A stretch of DNA of 64,000 nt from Saccharopolyspora thermophila (GTDB lineage Bacteria; Actinomycetota; Actinomycetes; Mycobacteriales; Pseudonocardiaceae): the NCBI RefSeq assembly GCF_014646075.1, contig NZ_BMMT01000009.1, positions 1 through 64,000 of the forward strand. Reading direction: 5' to 3'. Positions 42,935 through 51,437 of this stretch are shown one piece after another (position 1 is the stretch's first letter; every line of letters begins with the position of its first letter). The notes beneath the pieces are model-generated. The model was not told the origin of the DNA, made no database searches, and saw nothing but the letters and a program-made list of their open reading frames with translations. Both the position numbers and the translations under genes were made by a program.

Positions 42935-43336
42935 ATGGACACCACGGGACAGGCCGTCGGCGGCCTGGTCAAGTACGTGCGCGCGGTGGCGGACGACCTC
43001 GGCGACGAGGTATCCGAAGTGGACGTCGACGTCGGCGGGCTGGCCACCGCGATCATTCTGGTGCGCTCCCACGTGCCGACCCTGGTCGAGTTCCCGCTGC
43101 TGCTGACCTGGGACGAGGTCAGCGGCTGGGCACTGCGGATCGAGACCGACGGGCGCGGCGACACCACACCGGTGGTGTTCATGGGTGGAGACATCCTGCC
43201 CGAGCCCGAGTCGGTGCAGCGGTTCCTGCGGGCGGCGACGACCGGGGAGCACCCGGGCACGCCGCTGCCGCCCGCGTTCCGGCTGCCCAACGCGCCGGAC
43301 GACCTGGAACGGCGGCTGGCGCACTTCGGATGCTGA
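42935..43336 (+). CDS. DUF6292-type protein
   Basis: 133 residues with an N-terminal helix (VGGLVKYVRAVADDLGDEV), a beta-rich middle (LEVDVD-like VSEVDVDVGG, PLLLTWDEVSGWALRIETDG) and a C-terminal helix PDDLERRLAHFG. This fits the DUF6292 actinobacterial family of unknown function. ATG follows GAGGGAGG. Confidence 0.75.
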   Translation: MDTTGQAVGGLVKYVRAVADDLGDEVSEVDVDVGGLATAIILVRSHVPTLVEFPLLLTWDEVSGWALRIETDGRGDTTPVVFMGGDILPEPESVQRFLRAATTGEHPGTPLPPAFRLPNAPDDLERRLAHFGC

Positions 43337-43471
43337 ACGGAGCACCCGCGAGGGTCGCGACCACGCGCTGGAGCAGGCACGATGCGGCGAGCTGGTGGGT
43401 CCCGCCACGTGATTGTTTCGCACCCGGCGCCGCGGGAACTCCAGTGATGGAGTCGATCGGAGGTGATCTGC

Positions 43472-43864
43472 GTGCCTGCCCGCGAAGAACTCCCGTCGAC
43501 GCTGCGGCGTTCGCCGAAGAAGGCGCAGGAAACCTGGATCAAGGCGCACGACAGCGCGGTCGAGACCTACGGCGAGGGCCAACGGGCACACCGGACGGCC
43601 TACGCGGCCCTCAAGCACCAGTTCGAGAAGGTGGGCGACCGCTGGATGCCCAAGCAGCGGAGCGGCCCGTCCGACGAGCAGGCCCGCCGGGGCGCCGGCC
43701 AGCAGGAGAAGCCGACCAGCGGTGGCGTGGACGAGAACGCCAGCAAGAAGCACCTCTACGAGCGCGCCCGTGAACTGGACGTCGCGGGGCGCTCCACGAT
43801 GAGCAAACGTGAACTGGTCGAGGCCCTGCGCAAGGAGAGCGACCGCCGCACCCGCAGGGCGTGA
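43472..43864 (+). CDS. ChaB-domain protein with C-terminal SAP-like helix pair
   Basis: 130 residues. ELPSTLRRSPKKAQETWIKAHDSA and VGDRWMPK mark the ChaB fold (residues 5-58). A basic linker follows, then KHLYERARELDVAGRSTMSK with RELVEAL, a Rho-N/SAP-like helix pair that may bind nucleic acid. ChaB proteins were linked to cation transport, but the role here is unknown. GTG 43472 follows GGAGG at the right distance; the GTG at 43463 lies inside that site. Confidence 0.85.
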   Translation: MPAREELPSTLRRSPKKAQETWIKAHDSAVETYGEGQRAHRTAYAALKHQFEKVGDRWMPKQRSGPSDEQARRGAGQQEKPTSGGVDENASKKHLYERARELDVAGRSTMSKRELVEALRKESDRRTRRA

Positions 43865-43926
43865 GTCCGGCGACAACGCGGCTTCCTGCGGGTTGGTGTG
43901 CCGCGGTCATGCTCCACCGTGTCGGG

Positions 43927-44994
43927 TCAGCGGTCGGTGTGACCAGTCGGTCCGGGCTGCGGGCGCGCGTCGTCGAGCAGCGCGCGGATGATGGTGTTGG
44001 CCGACGCGACCAGCGGCACGGCCAGCACCGCACCGCCCACCCCGGCAAGGGTGAAACCCGACGTCACGCTGAGCACCACCGCAAGCGGGTGCAGCCGGAC
44101 GGCGTGCCCGAGCAGCAGCGGCTGCAGCACGTGGCCTTCCAGCTGCATGACCCCCACCACCACGGCCAGCATGATCAGCGCGGTGAACAGCCCGTTGGCC
44201 GCCAACGCGGCGAGCACGGCCAGGCCGCCGGTCACCACGGCTCCGATGTAGGGCACGAACGCGCCCAGGAAGACGAGCACGCCGAGCACGAAGGGCAGGG
44301 GGACGCCCAGCACGGCGGCGCCGATGCCGATGGCGGTGGCGTCCATGAAGGCCACCGCCGCGGTGGCCCGCACGTAGGCGACGAGCGTGCGGAAACCCGC
44401 GTGGCCGGCCTCGCGCACCCGGTACCGCAGTGGCTGCGGCACGGTGATGCGCACGAGGAAGGACCAGATCCTGGCTCCGTCGCGCAGGAAGAAGAACAGC
44501 GTGAACAGGCCCAACAGCATGCCGCCGAGGAAGCGCAGCACGGTACCCGTCGTGGCCAGCGCGGTGGTCGGCAACGCACCCCGGTCGATGCGCAGGCCCT
44601 CGGTGAGCTGCTGGAAGACCTGGTTGAGCTGCTGCTGGCTGAGGCTCAGCGGGCCGCGGATCAGCCAGGTGCGGATCTGCTCGACGCTGGCCGCCAGCTG
44701 CTCGGCCAACCCCGCCAGGCCCGCCACCAGCGTGTTGATCACCACGGCCAGCACGGCAGCGAGCGCCCCCAGCCCACCCACCAGCACCAGCACCGTGGCC
44801 AGCGTGCGGTGCACGCCCCTGCGCACCACCCAGTTGACCGCCGGGGACATCAGTGCGGCCAGCAGCGCTGCCACGGCGACCGACACGATCTCGCCGTAGA
44901 GCATCTCGAACAGCTGCCAGCACACCCACAGCACCGCGGCCAGCACCAGCAGCCGCCACCCGACGGCAGCGGCGACGCGGAGGCCGCGCGGCAC
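43927..44994 (-). CDS. AI-2E family transporter
   Basis: About 355 residues with eight hydrophobic segments in the AI-2E (TqsA/YdiK) arrangement: two helices at the N-terminus, a soluble coiled middle (LSLSQQQLNQVFQQLTEGL), then GMLLGLFTLFFFLRDG and the family motif FLGAFVPYIGAVVTG near the C-terminal bundle. Members export small molecules or sodium. GTG 44994 puts the first helix near the N-terminus; GTG 45039 is possible. The frame stays open to 45345 through Gly/Arg-rich DNA that overlaps the next gene on the other strand. Confidence 0.87.
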   Translation of the reverse strand: MPRGLRVAAAVGWRLLVLAAVLWVCWQLFEMLYGEIVSVAVAALLAALMSPAVNWVVRRGVHRTLATVLVLVGGLGALAAVLAVVINTLVAGLAGLAEQLAASVEQIRTWLIRGPLSLSQQQLNQVFQQLTEGLRIDRGALPTTALATTGTVLRFLGGMLLGLFTLFFFLRDGARIWSFLVRITVPQPLRYRVREAGHAGFRTLVAYVRATAAVAFMDATAIGIGAAVLGVPLPFVLGVLVFLGAFVPYIGAVVTGGLAVLAALAANGLFTALIMLAVVVGVMQLEGHVLQPLLLGHAVRLHPLAVVLSVTSGFTLAGVGGAVLAVPLVASANTIIRALLDDARPQPGPTGHTDR

Positions 44995-45061
44995 CGAGCC
45001 CGCGGCCCCGCCACGGCCGTGCGCGCCGGATCCTCCCACGTCCCGTGGTTGGCCCGGAACC

Positions 45062-45319
45062 CTGATCGCCAAACGCCGCGCCCGTAATCCACACAAACCA
45101 CCGGAACCGAATCCGGACCGCACACCGGGCCTGGAACCCGGAGGGTCGGTACCTCCGGGGGAGACGCCGCCAGAGTCGGCATCAGCCACCCAGGGCATGC
45201 CGCACCCGCAGGAACCGCCGTCGCGCGCCGCGACGTGGATCTGGCTCACGGTGGTCGCCGTCGTGGTGCTCCTGGTGGCGGCGTTCTTCGTCTTCCTCGC
45301 CGTCGGCCAGGTGCAGTGA
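45062..45319 (+). CDS. DUF6480-type proline-rich single-pass membrane protein; start unclear
   Basis: The plus frame ending TGA 45317-45319 reads TPGLEPGGSVPPGETPPES, then one hydrophobic helix (WIWLTVVAVVVLLVAAFFVF) and a 6-residue tail. This is the layout of the small actinobacterial DUF6480 proteins. There is no ATG or GTG at the usual N-terminus; CTG 45062 or ATG 45197 are the only options seen, and the latter keeps just 40 residues. The gene is divergent from the AI-2E-type gene. Confidence 0.6.
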   Translation: MIAKRRARNPHKPPEPNPDRTPGLEPGGSVPPGETPPESASATQGMPHPQEPPSRAATWIWLTVVAVVVLLVAAFFVFLAVGQVQ

Positions 45320-45432
45320 CCGGGGCGAAACACGTTGCCGCCCACCAGTTTTGCGCGCCCGCAGGTTTAACGGGCGGCCACCGGTGGGAACTCCCGGGCC
45401 GTGGGTCATCGCAACCGATCGGGGTGAGCGAC

Positions 45433-45573
45433 ATGGAACCGGCCAGGGAGAACGGGGCCGAGGGCACCGCGGAGGACCTCGACGAGGTCGTCGCGGTCAC
45501 GCCCGACCCGCAACCTCGACCCGACGCGGAGCGACCCGACGCCGACGAGGTGATCACCTTGGGCTACAACTGA
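45433..45573 (+). CDS. Small acidic protein
   Basis: 46 residues from ATG 45433 (GGGG 9 bases upstream; GTG 45424 also possible). Composition is strongly acidic with a TPDPQPRPD linker and the end DEVITLGYN. No family recognised. It ends 27 bp before a hairpin. Confidence 0.55.
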   Translation: MEPARENGAEGTAEDLDEVVAVTPDPQPRPDAERPDADEVITLGYN

Positions 45574-45600
45574 AACAGCGACAGGCCCAGCAATCCACAC

Positions 45601-45630
45601 CGGAAGACCCGCCGCGTGGCGGGCCTTCCG
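45601..45630. terminator. Bidirectional hairpin terminator
   Basis: A 13-bp stem with one mismatch (45601-45613 against 45618-45630) between two convergent small genes. Confidence 0.65.
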
Positions 45631-45636
45631 CTGTGC

Positions 45637-45816
45637 TCACCGGGATTCCTTATCCTCCTCGTTACCCGGCGGCATGTCCGCCGGTAGATGCCTCGGATGC
45701 GCGCGCGGCTCCGGTTCCCGATCCCGCGGAACGGGACCGGACTCCGGCGTGATCCGGTCACCGGTCGCCTCATCGTAACCGGTGTCGTGCTCCCGGGGTT
45801 CTCGTTGCTCCACCAC
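45637..45816 (-). CDS. Small hydrophilic protein
   Basis: 59 residues from GTG 45816, with GGAGG 6 bases upstream. Charged and proline-rich throughout (EPREHDTGYDEATGDRITPE, PADMPPGNEEDKESR), so probably unstructured. Family not recognised. It sits among stress-type small genes. Confidence 0.55.
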   Translation of the reverse strand: MVEQREPREHDTGYDEATGDRITPESGPVPRDREPEPRAHPRHLPADMPPGNEEDKESR

Positions 45817-46038
45817 GGCAGACCTCCGATCCGCGTTCACCGCTGGTTGAGCCCGACAGGTGCCGCGCGCCACCCCGGCCAGGGCGCACCGCAGGTCCTC
45901 CCGGGTCGAGTCGCGGTCCCCACCGCGTTCCCGGTGCCGGGTACCACTCAAACGCAGGTGAACACCAGCCACTGGTTTGGGCGGGCTGGTCCGGGGAACG
46001 CCGGAGGGAGCAATCGACGTCCATAGGAAGGAAGCGCC

Positions 46039-46608
46039 ATGGCACGCGCAACGAGACACACGGGCGACATCGTCGACGTCCTCACGACCGATCACCGCGA
46101 GGTGGAGCAGGCGTTCGCCGACTACGAGCGCGGTGGACTGTCCGACGAGCAGCGCCGCAGTCTCGCCGACCACATCATCACCGAGCTCGTGCGCCACTCG
46201 GTCGCCGAGGAGCAGTACCTGTATCCGGCGGCGCGGGAGAAGCTGTCGGACGGCGACGAGGTGGCCGACAAGGAGCTCCGCGAGCACGCCGAGGCCGAGG
46301 AGGTCATGAAGCAGCTGGAGGGCATGGACGTCACGGATGCCGAGTTCGACCGGCTGATGGGGCGCCTGATCCGCGACATCCGCCACCACGTGGAGGAGGA
46401 GGAACGAGACCTGTTCCCGCGGCTGCAGGAGGTCTGCAACGCCGACGAGCTGATGGACCTGGGCAACAAGATCCAGATGGCGAAGAAGGTCGCACCAACC
46501 CGACCGCACCCGTCCGCACCCGACCGGCCGCCGGCCAACCTGATCCTCGACCCCGGGGCCGGCATGATCGACCGGGTGCGCGACGCGTTGTCCGGGCGCA
46601 ACCGCTGA
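46039..46608 (+). CDS. Hemerythrin HHE-domain protein
   Basis: 189 residues. Four-helix HHE repeats: DVLTTDHREVEQAFADY, LVRHSVAEEQYLYPAAREKL, ELREHAEAEEVMKQLE and IRHHVEEEERDLFPRLQ supply the His, Glu and Asp ligands of a di-iron centre. The C-terminal 45 residues are Pro-rich and basic. Such proteins bind oxygen or nitric oxide or protect iron. ATG follows GGAAGGAAG. Confidence 0.9.
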   Translation: MARATRHTGDIVDVLTTDHREVEQAFADYERGGLSDEQRRSLADHIITELVRHSVAEEQYLYPAAREKLSDGDEVADKELREHAEAEEVMKQLEGMDVTDAEFDRLMGRLIRDIRHHVEEEERDLFPRLQEVCNADELMDLGNKIQMAKKVAPTRPHPSAPDRPPANLILDPGAGMIDRVRDALSGRNR

Positions 46609-46747
46609 CCGACCGCCACGATGCTCGGTGAATAGCCCACGGACCAGCCGGGTACTCCGACTCCGACGGAGGCGGTTGCAGCCGCGACGAGTCCGGGTCG
46701 GCGGTCCGCCCGTCCCGCGGCGTCCGTCCTGAGTGGAGGGTTGACCG

Positions 46748-46903
46748 ATGATCATCCTGGGCATCATCCTGCTGATTCTCGGATTCCTGTTCAACATCTC
46801 GATCCTGTGGACGCTCGGGATCGTGGTGCTGGTGGTGGGCGCGGCACTGGCCATCGCCGGCTCCACGGGACACGCGATCGGCGGGCGCAGGCACTGGTAC
46901 TGA
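46748..46903 (+). CDS. 51-residue hydrophobic membrane protein (DUF6131-like)
   Basis: ATG 46748 with GGAGGG 8 bases upstream; two membrane helices (MIILGIILLILGFLFNISIL and VVLVVGAALAIAG) and a basic C-terminal end RRHWY. It fits the DUF6131-type small actinobacterial membrane proteins. A strong terminator follows 11 bp later. Confidence 0.75.
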   Translation: MIILGIILLILGFLFNISILWTLGIVVLVVGAALAIAGSTGHAIGGRRHWY

Positions 46904-46914
46904 GCCGAACAGCA

Positions 46915-46949
46915 GCGGCCCCGCACCGGAAACCCCGGTGCGGGGCCGC
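46915..46949 (+). terminator. Strong hairpin terminator
   Basis: A perfect 15-bp GC-rich stem (46915-46929 against 46935-46949) with a 5-base loop, followed by CTTC. The best terminator in the window; it ends the small membrane-protein gene. Confidence 0.8.
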
Positions 46950-46972
46950 TTCATGCCGGGATCGCGTCCCGG

Positions 46973-47092
46973 TCACCAGCTGCACCTCGCGTCGGATGTC
47001 ATCGGAAGGCGCAGGTCGTTGTGCAGCTGTACCGACGCCTGCCAGTAGCGCCCGGCGTCGATGACCGCGTGGGCGAACTCGTCCGGCCGCAC
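46973..47092 (-). CDS. Possible small protein
   Basis: 39 codons from GTG 47092: RPDEFAHAVIDAGRYWQASV, then HNDLRLPMTSDARCSW. The mixed composition looks protein-like, but there is no ribosome site and no family match. It might be a gene fragment. Confidence 0.3.
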   Translation of the reverse strand: MRPDEFAHAVIDAGRYWQASVQLHNDLRLPMTSDARCSW

Positions 47093-47189
47093 GGTCAGTG
47101 CTTCAGGGCCTGCCGGAGCGCGTCGGCCGGGTGATCCTCGGTGGCCTGTGCCGCAGCTCCGCCCCACGCAGTCGGCGAGGCGGCGGCGG

Positions 47190-47462
47190 TCAGGCGTGGC
47201 TGCGGTGCCTGCCGTGAAAGACGAGCCGGTAGATCCCCAGCAGGATCAACGAGCCGATGATCGCCCACACGAAGCTCATCACGTTGAAGCCGGTGACGCC
47301 TTCGGCGCCCATCAGGGTGCTGCCGAGCCAGCCGCCGAGCAGACCACCGGCGATGCCGATCAGCATCGTCACGAAGATCCCGCCGGGATCGCGGCCAGGC
47401 AGGATGAACTTGGCGATCGCCCCGGCGATCAGGCCGAACAGGATCCAGCTCAGGATGCCCAT
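47190..47462 (-). CDS. GlsB/YeaQ/YmgE-type stress-response membrane protein
   Basis: 90 residues with three glycine-rich helices. GLIAGAIAKFILPGRDPGGI and GIAGGLLGGWLGSTLMG are the transglycosylase-associated protein signature; the third helix ends in a basic HGRHRSHA tail. ATG 47462 fits GGAAGGG better than ATG 47468. Confidence 0.9.
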   Translation of the reverse strand: MGILSWILFGLIAGAIAKFILPGRDPGGIFVTMLIGIAGGLLGGWLGSTLMGAEGVTGFNVMSFVWAIIGSLILLGIYRLVFHGRHRSHA

Positions 47463-47549
47463 GACCATGTCCCTTCCGTTCGGGTGCGGTGGCCTCTGGG
47501 GTTCCCCGTCCACCCCGGCACCATGCCTGGTGGCCTCGAAGCAGCCCGG

Positions 47550-49178
47550 TCACACCGGTGGCAGCTGCTGTTCGACGTCCAGCAGCGCGGCGAACGGGTC
47601 GCCCCGGCTCGCCAACCGGTCCAGCACGGTGCGGATCGTCCAGCGGTCCGGGGCCAGGTCGGGGTCGTCGAGCTCGTCCCACTCCAGCGGCACCGAGACC
47701 GGCGCGCCCGGCCGGGGTCGGGCGCTGTAGGGCGCGACCAGCGTCTTGTTGATGACGTTCTGCGTGTAGTCCAGCCGGGCCAGTCCGCGTCGGTCCTGCT
47801 TGGTCCACGCCCAGCTGACCAGTTCGGGAACGGTGTCGCCGACCGCCCGGGAAACCTTCTCCGTCCAGGCCCGGGTCTCGGCGTAGGTGTAGCGCGGCTC
47901 AACCGGCACCCAGATCTGGATGCCGCGCTGGCCGGTGACCTTCGGTCTCGCCTCGACACCGAGGTGGTCCATCGCGGTGCGGTGCAGCCGCGCGAGCACC
48001 AGCACGTCACCGAAGGACGTCCGGGGGCCCGGATCGATGTCGAACAGCGCCCATGTCGGGTGCTGCACGTCGTCGATGCGGGAGGTCCAGGCGTGCAGCT
48101 CCAGCGCGCCGTAGTTGGCCAACCACGCCAGTGCCGGCACGCTGTCCGGCACGATGTACCACTGGGTGTCCTCCGGATCGGCCTGCGGGTAGCGCCAGCG
48201 GCGCAGCCAGGCGGGCGCGTGGTCGGGCACCTCCTTGTGCCAGAAGCCGGGTTTGTCCACCCCGTCGGGGAAGCGGTGCGAGTTCAGCGGCCGGTTGACG
48301 AGATACGGCAGCATGACCGGGGCGATCAGCGCGTGGTAGCGGATCAGGTCGCGCTTGGTCACCGGCGGCTCGTCGCCGCGCGGCGGGAACAGGACCTTGT
48401 CGAGGTTGGTCAGCGCCAGCTTCCGCCCGCCCAGCTCCCAGGAGCCCTTCTTGCCGAGCTTGTCCAGCGCGGCCAGCTCGTCGTCGGTGGGCAACTCCCA
48501 GCGGGGCCGCTTCCGGCGGCGCGTCCGGTGCGGACCGCCCCCGCCGCGCAGGTCGATCTCGGCGCGGGCCGGCGGCAGGTCGCTGCGCCACATCGCGTCC
48601 GGGTCGGCGGCGACCTCCTCGTTGGTGCGCCCGCTCTTGACCGACTTCGGGTGCGTCTCGGGATCCCACCCCGGCTCGGCGTGGTCGTCGTGCTTGTGCA
48701 GCAACAACCACTGCTCGCCCTCGCCGCGCCGCACCAGCACGAACCGGCCCGCCAGCTTCTCGCCGTGCAGGTCGAAGTGCAGGTTGCCGGCGGCGATGGC
48801 GGCGACCGGGTCGTCGGTGTCCACCGGTTCCCAGGTGCCGCGGTCCCAGACGATGACGTCCCCGCCGCCGTACTCCCCGGCCGGGATGGTGCCTTCGAAG
48901 TCGGCGTACTCCAGCGGGTGGTCCTCGACGTGGATGGCCATCCGCCGCGCCTTCGGATCCAGTGTCGGGCCCTTGGGCACCGCCCAGCTCACCAGCACCC
49001 CGTCCAGTTCCAGCCGCAGGTCGTAGTGGCGACGCCGGGCGCGGTGGCGCTGCACAACGAAGCGGTTGCCGTCGCCGCGCGCGGTGTCCTCCCCGCGCGG
49101 CTCGGCCGTGCGGTTGAAGTCGCGCATGCCGCGATACCGGGCGAGGCTGTCGCGCCGTCTCCGCTGCGCATCGTCCAC
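47550..49178 (-). CDS. LigD-like protein: 3'-phosphoesterase plus polymerase, no ligase domain
   Basis: 542 residues. The N-terminal phosphoesterase domain (about 15-170) has RFVVQRHRARRRHYDLRLEL, GVLVSWAVPKGP and the histidine EDHPLEYADFEG. The C-terminal primase-polymerase domain (about 240-542) has LTNLDKVLFPP, HRFPDGVDKPGFWHKE, ALFDIDPGP with the metal aspartates and LARLDYTQNVINKT. In non-homologous end joining these process broken ends. The order PE-POL and the absence of the ATP-dependent ligase and of ku nearby are notable. GTG 49178 is the likely start; ATG 49235 is possible. Confidence 0.9.
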   Translation of the reverse strand: MDDAQRRRRDSLARYRGMRDFNRTAEPRGEDTARGDGNRFVVQRHRARRRHYDLRLELDGVLVSWAVPKGPTLDPKARRMAIHVEDHPLEYADFEGTIPAGEYGGGDVIVWDRGTWEPVDTDDPVAAIAAGNLHFDLHGEKLAGRFVLVRRGEGEQWLLLHKHDDHAEPGWDPETHPKSVKSGRTNEEVAADPDAMWRSDLPPARAEIDLRGGGGPHRTRRRKRPRWELPTDDELAALDKLGKKGSWELGGRKLALTNLDKVLFPPRGDEPPVTKRDLIRYHALIAPVMLPYLVNRPLNSHRFPDGVDKPGFWHKEVPDHAPAWLRRWRYPQADPEDTQWYIVPDSVPALAWLANYGALELHAWTSRIDDVQHPTWALFDIDPGPRTSFGDVLVLARLHRTAMDHLGVEARPKVTGQRGIQIWVPVEPRYTYAETRAWTEKVSRAVGDTVPELVSWAWTKQDRRGLARLDYTQNVINKTLVAPYSARPRPGAPVSVPLEWDELDDPDLAPDRWTIRTVLDRLASRGDPFAALLDVEQQLPPV

Positions 49179-49259
49179 CGCCCCGGCATACCCCCTGCGC
49201 GCGGATCGCACAAGCCGACCACCCGCCGACTCCACATCGGACCGGCGGTGCGCGACGCG

Positions 49260-50126
49260 TCAGCGCAGCTCGACAAGCTGCCCGTCGGCCGCCACACCGG
49301 CGCCGGCGGCGTGCACCTCGGCCAGCTCCGGCGAGTCCGGGTGGGCCAGCGGGTTGGTGTTGTTCAGGTGGGTGAACATAAACCGCGTCCGCGGGCGGCG
49401 GGCGATCTCCGGCAGCGACGCGCACACCGGCAGGTGCCCCATGCTGCGCGCGGGCCGGTCGCGGCCGGAGGTGCGGGTCAGCTCGTCCTCGGTGAAGAAC
49501 GTGCCGTCCAGCAGCACCACGTCGGCGCCGTCGACGACCTCCGCGAACGCGGCGTTCCAGTCCGGCAGGCACGGCGCGTAGACCAGGCTGCGGCCGGTGG
49601 CGGTGTCGGTGAAGCGGTAGGCGACCACCCAGTCGCGCCCCGCCAGCCCTGCGGCGTAGCGGGGGCGCTTCTCGCCGACTCCGGTGGCGCGCGCGGTGAG
49701 CCCGCCGGGCAGCTCCAGCTCGCCGGTCACCACCTCCTGCCGCAGGTCGGTGTAGGCGGAGATCATCCCGGTCACCGGTTCCAGCGCCCGGTGCACCGCG
49801 GCCGTCGCGTACAGCCGCAGCTGCTCGGCCTCGCGCAGCGTGACCAGCCCGAGTGCGTGGTCCAGTTCGGCGGTACTGAGCAGCACCCCGGCGATCGGGG
49901 TGCGCCGAGTGCCCGGCGGCGGCTGCAGCTCGGGGGTGGTCAGCAGCTGGGTGCGCAGGTCCGGTGCGGCGTTGACCAGGAACCAGGTGGCGTCGTCGCC
50001 GCTGACCGCCAGGCAGTCCTGGGTGCGCCACTGGCCGGTTTCCCTGGCGTGCAGGCAGCTGCGGCACCCGCAGTTCCACTGCGGAAGGCCACCGCCGGCC
50101 GCGGTGCCGAGGACGCGGACGCGCAT
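49260..50126 (-). CDS. PqqB-like metallo-beta-lactamase-fold protein
   Basis: 288 residues. MRVRVLGTAAGGGLPQWNCGC, then SCLHARETGQWRTQDCLAVS, is the hallmark N-terminus of PqqB, including the cysteine-pair zinc loop. LSTAELDHALGL replaces the HxHxDH metal motif as in PqqB; FMFTHLNNTNPL lies near the C-terminus. PqqB acts in pyrroloquinoline quinone synthesis, probably in hydroxylation. No pqqA, C, D or E gene is near. ATG 50126 behind GAGG. Confidence 0.87.
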   Translation of the reverse strand: MRVRVLGTAAGGGLPQWNCGCRSCLHARETGQWRTQDCLAVSGDDATWFLVNAAPDLRTQLLTTPELQPPPGTRRTPIAGVLLSTAELDHALGLVTLREAEQLRLYATAAVHRALEPVTGMISAYTDLRQEVVTGELELPGGLTARATGVGEKRPRYAAGLAGRDWVVAYRFTDTATGRSLVYAPCLPDWNAAFAEVVDGADVVLLDGTFFTEDELTRTSGRDRPARSMGHLPVCASLPEIARRPRTRFMFTHLNNTNPLAHPDSPELAEVHAAGAGVAADGQLVELR

Positions 50127-50205
50127 CACCGCCGCCTCGGCACCGCGGATTCGGGTCGGCGGCGTGAGCGCTGCGCCCCGCTGCTGGCTGGTTCGTGACC
50201 GGGGC

Positions 50206-51273
50206 TCACGGGCGCTGGCCAACTCCGGTGGCGACCTCGTGCCGGCGTCCGCCCGGGATCCTGGCGCGCAGCGGTGGCGTTTGCGCACCGGCGGATGCGC
50301 GCAGGCCCCGCAGGAAGGCGGCGACCGCGTCGGTGGCGCTGTGCCGCGGTGTCCAGCCCAGCTCCTCGCGGGCCCGGCGGGTGTCCATGATGGGCAGTCG
50401 TAGGAACGTGTCGAACAGGCCCGGGGACGCCGGGACCAGGTGCAGATTCCACGCCGCGGTGAGCGCCGCCTTCACCGGAGCGACAGGCACGTCCAGCGTG
50501 CGGCTGCCGAACAGGTCGGCCAGCACACCGGCGTTGATCACCGGGTTGGCCGCGATGTTGAACGCGCCGGAGACGTCGGACAGCGCCGCCAGCCGGTACG
50601 CCTCGCCGACGTCCTCGGTGTGCACCGCCTGGAACCGCATCCCCGACGGCATCGGCAGTACCGGCAGCAGGTCGGGCCGGACCAGCCGGTCCATCAGCAG
50701 TGGCCCCAGGAACAGCCGCCGCTGCTGGGAGGCCGACTCCGGTTTGAAGCAGAACGCGGTGCGCAACCGGACCACCCGGATGCCGGAGTGCTGGCGCTCG
50801 AACGCGTCCAGGCAGCGCTCCAGGTACGCCTTCTCCAGGCCGTAGGCCGCCACGGGCCAGCCGTGCGTGGGCCACGACTCGTCGACCGGCCGCTCCGCGG
50901 GCCCCGGGCTGTAGGCGGCGATGGACGAGGCGTGCACGAGCGTCGGCACCCCGGCGGCCGCCACCGCCTCGAACACCCGGGTGCTGCCGATGACGTTGTT
51001 GCGCCAGGTGGTGACCGGGTCGTGCGTCGGCTGGAACAGCCACGCCAGGTGGATCACCGCGTCGGCATCCTGGAAGTGCTCGGCCAGGTCGGCGTCGAGC
51101 ACGTCGGCCCGCTCCCACCGCGTTTTCGGGCCCGCGACGGCGGGTTCCCGCCGAGACAGCGCGACGACCGCGCCGACCTGCGGGTCGGCGGTGAGCGCCT
51201 CGACGACGCTGGTGCCGATGTTGCCCGTTGCCCCCACCACGACCACGCGCCGGGGTTTGGCAGCCGAAGTCAT
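50206..51273 (-). CDS. NAD-dependent epimerase/dehydratase family protein
   Basis: 355 residues, atypical/extended SDR. VVVGATGNIGTSVVEAL binds the dinucleotide; HLAWLFQPTHD, VHASSIAAYSPGP and the YGLEK tyrosine-lysine pair follow. Substrate unknown; similar actinobacterial proteins act on nucleotide sugars or sterol-like compounds. ATG 51273 follows GGAGGGG. The next 164 bp to the divergent TPP enzyme hold no recognisable site. Confidence 0.87.
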   Translation of the reverse strand: MTSAAKPRRVVVVGATGNIGTSVVEALTADPQVGAVVALSRREPAVAGPKTRWERADVLDADLAEHFQDADAVIHLAWLFQPTHDPVTTWRNNVIGSTRVFEAVAAAGVPTLVHASSIAAYSPGPAERPVDESWPTHGWPVAAYGLEKAYLERCLDAFERQHSGIRVVRLRTAFCFKPESASQQRRLFLGPLLMDRLVRPDLLPVLPMPSGMRFQAVHTEDVGEAYRLAALSDVSGAFNIAANPVINAGVLADLFGSRTLDVPVAPVKAALTAAWNLHLVPASPGLFDTFLRLPIMDTRRAREELGWTPRHSATDAVAAFLRGLRASAGAQTPPLRARIPGGRRHEVATGVGQRP

Positions 51274-51437
51274 TCCGTCCCCTCCGCACTCGCCGGGTAC
51301 TGGCCCTCGGTTTCCCGCCCGCGCCGCGGGCAAACAGCGTCCCCGCCGCCGATTGACCGCCGCCTGCCCGGGGTACAGCGGAGGCTGTGCGGCGACTGCG
51401 AGGCCGTGCGGGTCGATGCGTTTGCTGAGGTGCGGTG

